Origin: Vibrionaceae bacterium
Lineage (GTDB): Bacteria > Pseudomonadota > Gammaproteobacteria > Enterobacterales > Vibrionaceae
DNA length: 64,000 bases
Direction of reading: 5' to 3'
NCBI GenBank assembly: GCA_018222805.1
Contig: JAAEZQ010000005.1
Coordinates: 62,001-126,000, forward strand
The notes under the pieces were generated by a model, which was not told the origin of the DNA, made no database searches, and saw only the letters and a program-made list of their open reading frames with translations. Below are positions 44,154-53,890 of this stretch, piece after piece (position 1 is the first letter of the stretch; the number at the start of each line of letters is the position of its first letter). The position numbers and the translations under genes are program-made.

Positions 44154-44722
44154 GTAATCACAAAGGTAAACTCTCCGGTTAAGCGCCCGTCTACTTTTAA
44201 TGGCTCGAACTGCAAAGAGTCACGCGCTTTTCCGCCCCACCATTCATCGCCAGTTTGACCTTTCAAATAAAGTTGTGTGGTTAACAGTTCCTTATCACCA
44301 CGCCACAGCTTAACGTGTATATGTGGCGGGCGAGAACCGTATGCAACGGGATACAATGTCTGGAAGAGATAACGCCCGTTTTTGCCCGTAATAGCTGCGC
44401 CAAAGCCAGCAAAGTGAGGATCAAACCTGTCATTGCTTGATTGGTTAGGATGGTCATAAATGCCCTGCCCATCACACTGCCAGATCTCCACCTTAACACC
44501 GTGAACAGCATTTCCCGTTGTATCGACAACCTTACCGTGCAGCATAATAGGCTCACCTACCAACCCTTCAGTCTGCAAGATCAAATTCTCACGTAGAGGT
44601 ATGTCCAAGACCGGATAAAACGGCCCTTCAGTTTGCGCGGGGGTGGGCTTCATAGGACTCATCGCTTTGAGCGATGGTGCAAACACGAGTGCCCATAAAG
44701 CCAGAAAATGTCGTCGTTCCAT
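44150..44722 (-). CDS. Secreted intradiol dioxygenase-like protein
   Basis: A 190-residue protein with a likely signal peptide (MERRHFLALWALVFAPSLKA). The rest matches the protocatechuate 3,4-dioxygenase beta-sandwich: EGPFYP, VHGVKVEIWQCDGQGIYDHP with an iron-ligand Tyr, and GSRPPHIHVKL with two histidines and the arginine, then TTQLYL. Exported intradiol homologues exist in many Gram-negatives; their substrates are unclear. It converges with the P-type ATPase gene, overlapping by four bases. Confidence 0.85.
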   Translation of the reverse strand: MERRHFLALWALVFAPSLKAMSPMKPTPAQTEGPFYPVLDIPLRENLILQTEGLVGEPIMLHGKVVDTTGNAVHGVKVEIWQCDGQGIYDHPNQSSNDRFDPHFAGFGAAITGKNGRYLFQTLYPVAYGSRPPHIHVKLWRGDKELLTTQLYLKGQTGDEWWGGKARDSLQFEPLKVDGRLTGEFTFVIT

Positions 44723-44985
44723 GATCCCACCTAATCTAAATGACCACTTTAATTGTGGTGAATCCTGAGTAATTTTCCACTTACCAAGCCCGTACCAGTC
44801 ATCATTACTAAAAGTTAGTGAAACTACCTACGTAAGCGGGATATTTTTCTCGTAGTACCTCCCTAAGCAAAACCAGTTTAATTCCTTTTATTTCAATACA
44901 ATGGACTCAATCTACATAAATTATTTGCACGCTCTAAACCATCAACCAAATTATCAAATGTGCCACTAACACAATAGTTCACGAA

Positions 44986-45098
44986 GCCTAGAGCCACGTT
45001 AAAATGAGACAACGCTATACCACCGAACCTAAACCATTACCTATACAAAAGAACCCTAACCTTGCACTCGAGGGAATCACTCTTAGAGGCTTTGTATG
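44986..45098 (-). repeat. Degenerate integron attC site
   Basis: Minus strand begins CATACAAAGCCTCTAAGAG, identical in its first nine bases to the intact site at 2132, then GTGATTC. The right half has TGGTTTAGGTTCGGTGG, CGTTG, CTCA and TTAACGTGGC, matching the other site base by base. The final core reads TCTAGGC where GTTAGGC is expected, so it should no longer recombine. Confidence 0.75.
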
Positions 45099-45102
45099 CG
45101 TT

Positions 45103-45702
45103 CTATCTGTGGCAAGCTCGCTTACAGTTGTTATTGATAAACCAAACTGACACCATGAGTAAGCCTACGTGCAATGGCCAGCCCAGCGCTAATGTGTACC
45201 CCGCCAGCTCTGATTCTGAAATTGGGCCGCTGCTTAGCAGAAATACGCTCTTACTTAGATAACTAAACACCCATATCCCATTAACCTTTTGCCAAGTCAT
45301 TAAGCTTGGTATATCCATTGATTCTCTGCTTTCCTTCAAGGCCGGAGTAGATATTTCCGCAACCAGCATGGGGATTGGCTTTTTTAACAACGAAAAAACT
45401 AAAAAGACACTAGCCGTGCTGAGCGAGCCCAGCACTAACTTAAACACGACTGCCTCAACGAACACTTCCTGAGGTACAAAGGCGACTATTATCAACTCAA
45501 TCATGCCTGATAGAGCAAAAGCTAAAGCTATCAAACCCAGCTCTTGGCGAATCAGAGTTATCAGAAGATCGTACACTGACGTAGCGGCCACTGCCGATAT
45601 CAGACTAAGGTATTGATAAACAATAAGATATAGAATAGATGGTAATAAGATAGTCAGAAGCGAGTCGCGACTTGCGATTAAACGGTAGATAACTTGAAAC
45701 AC
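45103..45702 (-). CDS. Multi-pass membrane protein of a decayed cassette
   Basis: A 199-residue protein with four to five hydrophobic segments (about 14-33, 50-75, 83-108, 140-156 and 168-190). I do not recognise a family. It ends directly at a degenerate attC site, and its direction matches that of the RDD gene upstream. It is most likely the second gene of a fossil cassette pair. There is no sign of a frameshift. Confidence 0.6.
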   Translation of the reverse strand: MFQVIYRLIASRDSLLTILLPSILYLIVYQYLSLISAVAATSVYDLLITLIRQELGLIALAFALSGMIELIIVAFVPQEVFVEAVVFKLVLGSLSTASVFLVFSLLKKPIPMLVAEISTPALKESRESMDIPSLMTWQKVNGIWVFSYLSKSVFLLSSGPISESELAGYTLALGWPLHVGLLMVSVWFINNNCKRACHR

Positions 45703-45825
45703 ATCTACTCCATTATAGGTTTCAAACTTAGAAAGTGAATGAGACGACTTTGTTGCTCTAGTGAACTGGCAACACTAACGTAGCCAAGGAGGTTATTGCC
45801 TATTAGTAGACAAAAGGCTCATATA

Positions 45826-46293
45826 TTAGACGTGCTCTTTAAACTCTACGGGTTCAACACCTCGATTTGTCGGCCTTACAACAACAGTGTTTGCAATTAT
45901 GTCATGCCATCCTTGTTTCTTTCCACTGAACGCAATCCAGATGAATCCAAAACATAGTGGGATAATACTAATGTAATAGGCTACATACCGTAAAATTGAC
46001 TTACCTACTGATAATGGCTCTCCAGTTTCAGCATTGACCACTTGAAGATTTAATGCCATTTTCCCAGGTGTAGCTGAACGATAAACCCAAAATAAAACCG
46101 TACCAACGAAGGGGAATATCCAATTCAATAGAAAGTCCCAACTACCGAGAATGAGTTCATCCGAATTCAGGTAATAGTCACCGTAGATCCAACATAACAA
46201 CGGCATGGTAATTAATAAAAATAGAAAAGTGTCAATTAATACTGCTCCAAATCGCACCCAAAAGCCTGCATACTCCAGTTGGTTATTTTTCAT
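45826..46293 (-). CDS. RDD family membrane protein
   Basis: A 155-residue protein with three hydrophobic segments and the RDD pattern: GFWVRFGAVLIDTFLF at the start (R and DT), YRSATPGKMALNLQVVNAETGEPL in the middle, and GWHDIIANTVVV near the end. RDD proteins are putative small transporters, some linked to cation homeostasis. Its start is about 35 bases from a GTTAGGC integron core (46329-46335, minus strand), so the gene probably entered as a cassette. The region to the next gene (45703-45825) shows no clear attC. Confidence 0.85.
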   Translation of the reverse strand: MKNNQLEYAGFWVRFGAVLIDTFLFLLITMPLLCWIYGDYYLNSDELILGSWDFLLNWIFPFVGTVLFWVYRSATPGKMALNLQVVNAETGEPLSVGKSILRYVAYYISIIPLCFGFIWIAFSGKKQGWHDIIANTVVVRPTNRGVEPVEFKEHV

Positions 46294-46335
46294 AAGACAT
46301 CCTATTTATTTTCTTTAATCTGATTAGCGCCTAAC

Positions 46336-46575
46336 GAAATACATCGACTCCCCTTCCGAGGATCGAATTAGCTAATAATCACTTCATAATTCATGTCGTC
46401 AACTCACCTAACAAAGTCATTGCGCACAAACAGTTAGCGTTCTAATTCATTGAGTACAATAACAAACACACCACTAATTCGTATAGATTTAGAAGGTTGT
46501 GGTGGCTCGCAATATTGGGATCGTACCCTCAGTCGCTCAGGTCACTTTAGTCGCATCCTGGCGATGAAGCAGTCG
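46336..46575 (+). pseudogene. Fossil IS1111-type element in a second attC core
   Basis: This stretch aligns to the intact element at 648: seven-base tail GAAATAC (GAATGAC in the intact copy), degraded inverted repeat ATCGACTCCCC, then CCGAGGATC. About 75 bases are missing at an ATC microhomology. Transposase fragments follow: nucleotide match AATCACTTCA...ATTCATGTCGT, and a protein match RIDLEGCGGSQYWDRTL to RIGLEACGGAHYWARTL. Stop codons and frameshifts break it. The bases before it, GCCTAAC, are an integron core (GTTAGGC) on the minus strand. The right end is lost. Confidence 0.85.
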
Positions 46576-46810
46576 CTGACTATCGAAGTAGAACCAGTAC
46601 ACAACAGCAAGGCTCGACAACCATCACTAACGTACGTCTCCCGAGAAACTCCGGTTCGTAGTGACGCGAAGTAAGGCGGGCAACATTGGACTCTGCATGT
46701 GCTTGCCATCTACTGTACAAATGAACGAACAGACCCACACTGTCATTAATAGTATTCTTGAAGTAACTCAGTAAGGGTAAACACCCGTTTTTGTTTGAGA
46801 GGGAGTTCAT

Positions 46811-47350
46811 ATGAGGTTATTTTTCGCACTGACATTTGATGATGGCACAAAACACGAGTTGATGACGTACCAGAATTTGTTACGCTCACGCGGTATAATA
46901 GGTCGTCATACTCGCACACCGAACCTACATCTTACGTTAGCTTTTGTTGGGGATTCCACAGAAGCTCATAAGCAGAAATTAATGAATATCTTACGTCACT
47001 TGAAATCAGGATGTAACAGCTTACGCATTGACCATTTGGGCACGTTTCATCAGAAACGAAGTCGATTGATTTGGATGGGAATAGCAAGTAATCGTGCATT
47101 AATGAGATTACAAAAAGAACTGAACACAGCGCTAAAAGAACAAGGCTTTGCTACTGAATCAAAAAAGTATACTCCCCATATTACACTTTTTCGTCATGTA
47201 ACTGGCGATACTCATCTAAAGCACGTCTATATTAAGCCAAAAGACATTAATGTTTACTCGATTGCTTTAATGGAAAGTATGTACGTCAATAATAAGTTGG
47301 TTTATCGGGTTATCGATGAGGTGGTTCAGAGTCAGGGAATGGATCCCTGA
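46811..47350 (+). CDS. thpR: RNA 2',3'-cyclic phosphodiesterase ThpR (LigT-like)
   Basis: A 179-residue enzyme of the 2H family. The two catalytic H-x-T/S motifs are HLTLAF (His40) and HITLFR (near residue 120). These act in hydrolysis of 2',3'-cyclic phosphates on RNA, and in vitro in 2'-5' ligation. GGGAG lies upstream of ATG 46811. It begins about 240 bases beyond the IS fossil and appears to be an ordinary chromosomal gene. Confidence 0.9.
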   Translation: MRLFFALTFDDGTKHELMTYQNLLRSRGIIGRHTRTPNLHLTLAFVGDSTEAHKQKLMNILRHLKSGCNSLRIDHLGTFHQKRSRLIWMGIASNRALMRLQKELNTALKEQGFATESKKYTPHITLFRHVTGDTHLKHVYIKPKDINVYSIALMESMYVNNKLVYRVIDEVVQSQGMDP

Positions 47351-47438
47351 CTCAAAGTTTTACACACTTCAATAAAACCTTTTATCCCTCCGGAACACCT
47401 ATATCGAGTAGAAAGAAGCCAAGTGTACTAGGCATTTC

Positions 47439-48863
47439 CTATTTTTTAGGTACCCATGCCGTGCGGTCAACATCCAAATCAGGGAACTCATCTGGATTGA
47501 ATTCCGGATGCTCAGCACCTGCAGCCAGCTTTTCCCGGTAATCTTTCAACAAACGCATTGCCGTTGGAAACAACATAATCAACGCCAGTAAGTTCACAAT
47601 CGCGAGGATGCCCATCATTGGATCTGAGAAGAAGAATACAGAAGTCGCTCCAGGGGCAACCGCACCAACAAACACGATAGCAATAACGGCGATACGCAAA
47701 ATATGTACAGACGACTTGCGTTGAGACATAAATGTTAACGCGTTTTCCCCAAGGTAGTAGTTGTAGATAACTGAACTAAACGAGAACAACAATATCGCAC
47801 CAGTAAGATAATACTGAGCCCAATGACCAAGATGAGACACCAAAGACTGTTGGGTAAGGACGACGCCATCAACCCCTTCCGCTCCCGGCACATAGACATC
47901 GCCCAGTAGAATCACGAAAGCGGTGCAGCTACATACAACAATAGTATCGATAAATACGGATAGCGACTGAGTAATGCCCTGACTAATCGGGTGCGATACA
48001 TCTGCAGTTGCCGCAACATTAGGCGCAGAGCCCAAACCTGCTTCATTAGAGAACAAACCTCGTCGTAACCCATTAGCGAGCGCAGCACCCATACCTCCAC
48101 CCACTACTTCCTCAATACCGAAAGCGTTTTTAACGATAGTAGCAATAACGCCTGGGAGTTCCGCGATGTTCATAATGATGACAAGAAGCGCTAAGGCAAC
48201 ATAAGCAACAGCCATGATTGGAACGATAACATCCGCTGCCTTTGCGATACGATGGATACCACCATAAATGATGAAACCGACAGTAATAGAAAGAAATACA
48301 CCAGTGTACAAACGATCGATCCCAAGGCTATCTGAAGCGGCACCCGCTACCGTATTGCCCTGAAATGCATTAAACCCGATAGCAAAAGAGGCGATCAGAC
48401 AAACAGCATAAACATAGGCGAGCCAGCGATAATCTTCACCGAGGCCATGGATAATGGTACGCGCAGCGCCACCACGGAAATCATCGCCTTCTTTTCGTTT
48501 ATATAGCTGGGCCAGCGAACACTCAACTAAACTGGTAGCCATCCCGACGAGTGCCACAGCCCACATCCAGAAGACGGCTCCCGGCCCACCGAGCGTAATT
48601 GCAACCGCAACACCCGCGATGTTTCCGCCACCAACGCGCCCACCAATAGAGAGTAAGAGAGCTTCACGACCGGAGATGGCATTTGCATCTGAAGTCTGGT
48701 TTTTAGTCAGTAGAACGCGAAACATACGTTTGAAGAATCGGAATTGAACGAAGTCAGTTACGATTGTGAAGAACAAACCGAAGATAACGAGGAACGGGAC
48801 GAGAGCCCAACCCCATGTGAGGTCTCCGATTATACCAAAAAAGGATTCAAGTAATTGCATCAT
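47439..48863 (-). CDS. Alanine/glycine:cation symporter (AGCS family)
   Basis: A 474-residue inner-membrane transporter with about 11 helices, importing alanine or glycine with sodium. Family motifs are GGRVGGGNIAGVAVAITLGGPGAVFWMW (about 73-100), GLRRGLFSNEAGLGSAPNVAA and YNYYLGENAL. Its closest relatives are the AlsT/YaaJ proteins. It ends 88 bases before the convergent thpR. Two ATG codons at its start are equivalent. Confidence 0.9.
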   Translation of the reverse strand: MMQLLESFFGIIGDLTWGWALVPFLVIFGLFFTIVTDFVQFRFFKRMFRVLLTKNQTSDANAISGREALLLSIGGRVGGGNIAGVAVAITLGGPGAVFWMWAVALVGMATSLVECSLAQLYKRKEGDDFRGGAARTIIHGLGEDYRWLAYVYAVCLIASFAIGFNAFQGNTVAGAASDSLGIDRLYTGVFLSITVGFIIYGGIHRIAKAADVIVPIMAVAYVALALLVIIMNIAELPGVIATIVKNAFGIEEVVGGGMGAALANGLRRGLFSNEAGLGSAPNVAATADVSHPISQGITQSLSVFIDTIVVCSCTAFVILLGDVYVPGAEGVDGVVLTQQSLVSHLGHWAQYYLTGAILLFSFSSVIYNYYLGENALTFMSQRKSSVHILRIAVIAIVFVGAVAPGATSVFFFSDPMMGILAIVNLLALIMLFPTAMRLLKDYREKLAAGAEHPEFNPDEFPDLDVDRTAWVPKK

Positions 48864-49179
48864 TATTCCTCAAATTAATTGTAGGTTTTCTGATTTATTA
48901 ACTATAGAACTAATAAATAAGTTTAATTTTTTACAGTCCGTGATAATCAGCACATCACTTTTGTTTTTTCGATAAAACATCATGTAACTATTATGATAGT
49001 CAGGGAATGTTGGGATAGGAATAAAGATTCCCCTGCCAATTGAACGATCACATCTACCTCGTTAATACCTCAACAAAAATACTTAAGATATCTTGCAGTG
49101 TTACCTGTTAAAGATTAGTGAAAGCGCTGACTTTCAATGTTTAGTATTGATATTAGGTTTATGACAGGGGGAAATAAAA

Positions 49180-49215
49180 AATGCCCCTATTCGAGAGTCC
49201 CTGAATAGAGGCATT
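49180..49215 (-). terminator. Terminator of the arginine transporter operon
   Basis: AATGCC-CCTATTC pairs with GAATAG-AGGCATT; it is followed on the minus strand by a T run (ATTTTTTATTTCC). Confidence 0.75.
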
Positions 49216-49245
49216 CAAAATTGAATGGCGTTTTATAATAGAATG

Positions 49246-49914
49246 TTATGCGGTTTCAAATGCCAACGCTTTCTTCTCAACCTGGCGGAAAATAAGCGTC
49301 AAAATGCCATTGACCGTTAGGTAGAATGCACCCGCAACACCAAACACGGTGAGCGTGTCGTAGGTTTGAGCGTTAATACGTTGCGCGTACCCCATGAGAT
49401 CCATAATGGTGATCGTACTTGCCAGAGAGGTACCCTTGAATACCAATATCACCTCATTGGAATAAGCCGGAACCGCACGGCGAATGGCATAGGGAAGCAA
49501 AACTTTTAACGTCGTTGACTTGCCCATGCCTAGTGCACGACAAGCTTGCCACTGGCCTGATGGTATTGCGTTAAAAGCGCCTTTAAACAGCTGAGTACTG
49601 TATGACGCGGTATTCAACGCCAAAGCGACCATTGCACAAAACCAAGGCTGGCTTAGCCATGTCCACAAAAAGCTCTCCCTGATTGCATCAAATTGCCCTG
49701 GACCGTAGTAGACCAGAAAAATCTGTACCAATAGTGGTGTTCCAGTGAACAAGGTAATGATGCCACGGCTCAACCAATGCAAACCTGGAGTACGCAGTAT
49801 CAGCGTTAGAGTCATCAACAAAGCCAGAATACAGCCTACAATCAATGAAGCCGCAGTCAGTTGAATACTGGTTCCAAGGCCTTCAACCAATTGCCAAACG
49901 TGTTGTTCGTTCAT
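49246..49914 (-). CDS. artM: Arginine ABC transporter permease ArtM
   Basis: A 222-residue HisM-type permease with five helices. The EAA loop is GQWQACRALGMGKSTTLKVLLPYAIRRAVPAY (about 117-147). It pairs with ArtQ in the membrane. The start overlaps the artQ stop by four bases. The last gene of the operon, it is followed by a terminator. Confidence 0.88.
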   Translation of the reverse strand: MNEQHVWQLVEGLGTSIQLTAASLIVGCILALLMTLTLILRTPGLHWLSRGIITLFTGTPLLVQIFLVYYGPGQFDAIRESFLWTWLSQPWFCAMVALALNTASYSTQLFKGAFNAIPSGQWQACRALGMGKSTTLKVLLPYAIRRAVPAYSNEVILVFKGTSLASTITIMDLMGYAQRINAQTYDTLTVFGVAGAFYLTVNGILTLIFRQVEKKALAFETA

Positions 49915-50600
49915 GCAGTTGCCTCCTGCCCCATACTGATGCCTTTAACCGAAAACTTTTTATCCAGCAGCTTAACCACTCGTTGCGTCACCAAAGTAAT
50001 CACCAAATAAACGGCAGCTGCTGTTGCATACCACGTAAAGGCTTCGTGTGTCGCGGCAGAAGTAAGCTGAGCTTGTTTCAGAAGGTCAGTCACACCAATA
50101 AGAGAAACTAACGCGGTATCTTTTAGCAGCACCAACCACTGGTTGGTGAGACCAGGTAAGGCGTGCCTAACCGCTTGTGGCAAGACAATACGTACAAAAG
50201 CATGTACTTGGCCTATCCCTAATGCGCTTGCTGCCTCTCTCTGTCCCTTTCCAACTGCCTTAAGTGCGCCACGAAGCGTCTGAGAGGCGTAAGAAGCAAA
50301 GATCAATGACAGCGCAATCACACCAGACAAAAACGGGCTAACTTCAATAAAGTCACCGGTGATCAAAAACAGAACCTGAGTCGAGCCAAAATAGATGAAC
50401 AACACGACAAGAAGCTCTGGCAAGCCGCGTATCACAGTGACAAAAGCTGTTGTTGGCCATTTCACGAATACACGACGAGACATTTCACCACTGGCGAATA
50501 CTACTGCCAGAATCAAACCGACGAATAAACTTACGAAAGCTAACTGGACGGTCATCCAGCTCGCTTGCACAAGAGATAAAGAGTAACCCGTTAACGCCAT
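49911..50600 (-). CDS. artQ: Arginine ABC transporter permease ArtQ
   Basis: A 229-residue permease. The EAA loop is GQREAASALGIGQVHAFVRIVLPQAVRHALPGL (about 135-165), as in the HisQ/ArtQ family. It pairs with ArtM and is followed by an overlapping start. The start lies one base after the binding-protein gene. Confidence 0.88.
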   Translation of the reverse strand: MALTGYSLSLVQASWMTVQLAFVSLFVGLILAVVFASGEMSRRVFVKWPTTAFVTVIRGLPELLVVLFIYFGSTQVLFLITGDFIEVSPFLSGVIALSLIFASYASQTLRGALKAVGKGQREAASALGIGQVHAFVRIVLPQAVRHALPGLTNQWLVLLKDTALVSLIGVTDLLKQAQLTSAATHEAFTWYATAAAVYLVITLVTQRVVKLLDKKFSVKGISMGQEATA

Positions 50601-50601
50601 A

Positions 50602-51333
50602 TTAGTTACCGAAGTACTTGTTGAAGATCACGTCATATTCGCCGTTTGCTTTTACGGTCTTAAGAGCGGTATTCAATTTGTTCACAAGTTCTTCGTTATC
50701 TTTGTTTACTGCGATACCAAAACCGTTGCCGAAGTATTTCGCATTCGTCACAAGTTCACCAATGTATGTTAGGTTGTCTTCTTTCTTAAACCATTCTGCA
50801 ACCACAGCTGTATCACCAAAAACGGAGTCGATACGGCCATTTTTCATATCAATGAATGCATCTTGGTAGCTTGCATAAGGAACCGCAGTAACACCAGGAA
50901 GCTGTTCAAGCAGGTAAGTTTGGTGAGTTGAACCGTTTTGAACGCCAACACGCTTACCTTCTAGCTGAGTTTTATCCGCAACTTTGCCTTTTACAGAAAC
51001 AAATGCTGCAGAGTTGTCGTAGTACGAATCAGAAAAGTTTACTTGCTCTAAACGTGCATCAGTGATGTCCATCGCAGAGATAGCCGCATCGTAACGTTTG
51101 AATTTTAATGCAGGAATCAAGCTATCAAAAGCTTGGTTGTAGAAGCTACATTTTGTTTCCATTTCTTTACAAAGTGCATTAGCAAGATCCACATCGAAGC
51201 CTTGGATTTGGTTATTTTCATCCATGTATTCGAATGGTGCGTACGTCGCTTCCATCGCGAATTTGATTTCTTCTTGAGCTGCTGCATTTGCAGACATAAG
51301 GCCGATTAGTGAAGCTAGTAAAATCTTTTTCAT
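50602..51333 (-). CDS. artI: Periplasmic arginine-binding protein (ArtI/ArtJ-type)
   Basis: A 243-residue solute-binding protein with a signal peptide (MKKILLASLIGLMSANAAA). The mature part has KFAMEATYAPFEYMDENNQIQGFDVDLANALCKEM, the amino-acid-binding family pattern. Two cysteines (CKEMETKC) may pair. I start at 51333, where the signal peptide begins; a longer frame adds 18 non-signal residues. Basic amino acid specificity is inferred from the operon. Confidence 0.88.
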   Translation of the reverse strand: MKKILLASLIGLMSANAAAQEEIKFAMEATYAPFEYMDENNQIQGFDVDLANALCKEMETKCSFYNQAFDSLIPALKFKRYDAAISAMDITDARLEQVNFSDSYYDNSAAFVSVKGKVADKTQLEGKRVGVQNGSTHQTYLLEQLPGVTAVPYASYQDAFIDMKNGRIDSVFGDTAVVAEWFKKEDNLTYIGELVTNAKYFGNGFGIAVNKDNEELVNKLNTALKTVKANGEYDVIFNKYFGN

Positions 51334-51435
51334 TGCAATACTCCGTGTGTACGTCTTGGGCTGACACTCGCAATGACAGCCGGTCATCTGTGATTGTTGT
51401 TTATAGCTACACCCTTACTAGGGGTATAAATTGTT

Positions 51436-52164
51436 TTAGTGTTTTAAATAATCAGCAAACTGGGTAGTTTGCGGATTGGTAAACGCATCGCTTGTACCAT
51501 GTTCAACAATATGTCCTTTTTCAAGGTACAAAACATGGCTGGCAATCTTCTTGGCAAAATCTACTTCGTGGGTAACGACAACCTGAGTAATACCTGTCCC
51601 ACTTAAATCCTTGATTATTTTAACTACTTGGTTGGTAATCTCAGGATCAAGCGCTGCCGTTGGTTCATCAAACAGAAGTACTTCAGGTTTCATCATCAAC
51701 GCACGAGCAATAGCAACACGCTGCTGTTGACCACCGGATAACTGCATTGGCCAAGCGTCAGCTTTATCCGCCAAATGCAATGTCGCTAAAATTTGCATCG
51801 CCTGCTGTTTGGCTTCATCTTTCGCCATACCAGAGACTTTGACTGGCGCTTCAATCAAGTTCTCCATGACCGTCATATGTGGCCAAAGGTTGTACTGCTG
51901 GAACACCATGCCTACTTTACGACGAAGTGCTAAACCTTGTTTTTCTTTGATTTCAGTTGAAAAGTCGAAAGCACCACTGGCGATGTTTAGCTTACCGTTA
52001 TCTGCACCTTCTAATAGGTTAAGAACGCGCAGAAGAGAGCTTTTCCCTGCCCCGCTCGGGCCTAATAACACCAATGTTTCACCGCTTTCACAATTAAAAC
52101 TGACATCGTGAAGAACTTGTGTATCACCGTAGGACTTGTTGATCCCGCTAACCTGAATACTCAT
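51436..52164 (-). CDS. artP: Arginine ABC transporter ATP-binding protein ArtP
   Basis: A 242-residue ABC ATPase. Walker A is [13 protein letters not shown], the signature [17 protein letters not shown], Walker [16 protein letters not shown] and the switch His in VVVTHEVDF. The glutamine loop is [19 protein letters not shown]. It is the first gene of the artP-I-Q-M operon. ATG 52164 starts the conserved core ([13 protein letters not shown]); an earlier ATG five codons upstream is less likely. Confidence 0.9.
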   Translation of the reverse strand: MSIQVSGINKSYGDTQVLHDVSFNCESGETLVLLGPSGAGKSSLLRVLNLLEGADNGKLNIASGAFDFSTEIKEKQGLALRRKVGMVFQQYNLWPHMTVMENLIEAPVKVSGMAKDEAKQQAMQILATLHLADKADAWPMQLSGGQQQRVAIARALMMKPEVLLFDEPTAALDPEITNQVVKIIKDLSGTGITQVVVTHEVDFAKKIASHVLYLEKGHIVEHGTSDAFTNPQTTQFADYLKH

Positions 52165-52210
52165 GCTGTCATACCGCATTAATTGTCATCGGGCGTTAAT
52201 ATTACCAATA

Positions 52211-52248
52211 AGTGCATTTTATGCAATATAAATGTATAAAAATATATC
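52211..52248 (-). promoter_or_regulatory. Tandem ArgR boxes upstream of artP
   Basis: Two adjacent near-palindromes, AGTGCATTTTATGCAATA (52211-52228) and AATGTATAAAAATATATC (52231-52248), separated by two bases. The second matches 14 of 18 positions of the ARG-box consensus; the first has a one-base-short centre. Tandem boxes with short spacing are the usual ArgR hexamer target. Confidence 0.55.
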
Positions 52249-52504
52249 TTGTTAAATTATTGTACGAAATTATAAAAGCATCACAGAGCATATGACTGGT
52301 TTGATGAGTCAATGTGTGCAAATGATAATGCGCGTAAAAATATGGAGAGTTAAGACGTTAATAAGGGTAGGACTGGATGTTGCAGGTATTGAGTATCACA
52401 ACGTGATGAAAGTACTCCCCCACAACTCAAAAATATTTCTAAGAGCTGATGGGGGAGCATTGGTATATCAACGGGCCGTAGTAATAAGCATTACTCTATA
52501 ATAC

Positions 52505-53890
52505 TCACTCTGGCGTAATATTCTGATTCATTCTGAATAAGTTGTGCGGATCGTACTTCTTCTTGATCTCCTGGAGACGCGCATAAGTTGGGCCATAGGC
52601 AGACTCGGTGCGATCGGATTCATCCTGAGTTAGGAAATTGATGTATGCACCGCCGCTGGCAAATGGTTTCGTTTTATCGAAGAACTCGCGCGCCCATGCA
52701 ATACAACGCTGGTCATCCTCCTCAGCATCCCAACGTCCATGAACATTTAGAACGTAAGCAGCGTCACGGCAAGAATACGCCATCGATTCAGGTGCAGGGC
52801 GGGAAGCTGCACAGCCAAGAGAAGCGATAAAAATCTCACATTGAGGCGATGGTAATTTCCCTGCATATTCGATAGCAGCATCGATTACTCCCTCGCTGAG
52901 CTCTGTGAAATTATGTGATTTCCAATAATTACGCGCGCCTGGTGTTAACAGAGGATCGAAGGCCTGCTGCCAAGCCGCAAATGGTTGTACACCAATATGC
53001 TCACCGCACGCCTCACCAAACGATCGAAGAGGCGCAATCAACTTTTCACCCTCAGATGGGTCACCAGCATAACAAATTGCAAGAACCACCACCTCTGTAC
53101 CATGAATCTCTTCTGGTAAAAACGGTAAAGGCGGCGCTTTACGGCTTACCATCCAGACGCTGAGTTCTTCTGGAGCGGTTTTAGTGAATTGAGCAAATTG
53201 ACTAATGACAGACTTGGCTTGACTAAATGGGAATACGATCAAGCCACTAAGAACATCAGGACCTACTGGGTGAAGCTGAAACTCAAACTGAGTGACGATG
53301 CCAAAATTACCACCGCCTCCCCGGAGTGCCCAAAACAAATCCTGATTTTCTGTCTCACTGGCCAGTAACTGACGACCATCCGCAGTCACGACATTAGCAG
53401 ACACCAAGCTATCAATCGTCATACCATACTTACGGCTCAACCAACCAAAGCCACCACCAAGAGTCAATCCTGCGATACCCGTAGTAGAGTTGATGCCAAC
53501 TGGCGTGGCCAGACCGTAGTTTTGTGTTTTGGAGTCAATATCACCAAGAGTACAGCCGGGCTCAACGATTGCCTTTTGCGCAGATGGATAGACTTGAACC
53601 TCGTTTAGGAGAGATAGGTCAATCATCAATCCATCGTCACATACCGCATTACCAGCAATATTATGCCCACCTCCTCGAACGGAGACGAGCAAATCATTTT
53701 CGCGAGCGAAGTTTACTGACAACACAACGTCTTCAGCTGATTTACAGCGCGCAATCATACCTGGCTTGCGATCTATCATGCCGTTCCAAATTTGTCGAAC
53801 CTCATCATAGGAAGGAGCATCAGGTAAAATCACCTCGCCACCAAAATGTTTTTTAAAGTCTTCAACTTTAGCGTTTTCGATATTTTTCAT
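52505..53890 (-). CDS. FAD-dependent oxidoreductase of the berberine-bridge-enzyme type
   Basis: A 461-residue flavoenzyme. The PCMH-type FAD domain carries SVRGGGHNIAGNAVCDDGLMIDLS (about 68-91) with the His for the covalent FAD link, then STTGIAGLTLGGGFGWLSRKYG. The second cysteinyl link of two-point enzymes appears absent (INSTTG where a Cys would sit). The C-terminal BBE motif is YDPHNLFRMNQNI. It oxidises an alcohol, sugar or alkaloid-like substrate; which one is unknown. It is a single gene in an AT-rich region. Confidence 0.88.
   Translation of the reverse strand: MKNIENAKVEDFKKHFGGEVILPDAPSYDEVRQIWNGMIDRKPGMIARCKSAEDVVLSVNFARENDLLVSVRGGGHNIAGNAVCDDGLMIDLSLLNEVQVYPSAQKAIVEPGCTLGDIDSKTQNYGLATPVGINSTTGIAGLTLGGGFGWLSRKYGMTIDSLVSANVVTADGRQLLASETENQDLFWALRGGGGNFGIVTQFEFQLHPVGPDVLSGLIVFPFSQAKSVISQFAQFTKTAPEELSVWMVSRKAPPLPFLPEEIHGTEVVVLAICYAGDPSEGEKLIAPLRSFGEACGEHIGVQPFAAWQQAFDPLLTPGARNYWKSHNFTELSEGVIDAAIEYAGKLPSPQCEIFIASLGCAASRPAPESMAYSCRDAAYVLNVHGRWDAEEDDQRCIAWAREFFDKTKPFASGGAYINFLTQDESDRTESAYGPTYARLQEIKKKYDPHNLFRMNQNITPE

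Noticed and set aside
52292..52501. 69-codon plus-strand frame between artP and the BBE flavoenzyme
   Set aside because: No recognisable composition or ribosome site; lies in regulatory DNA.
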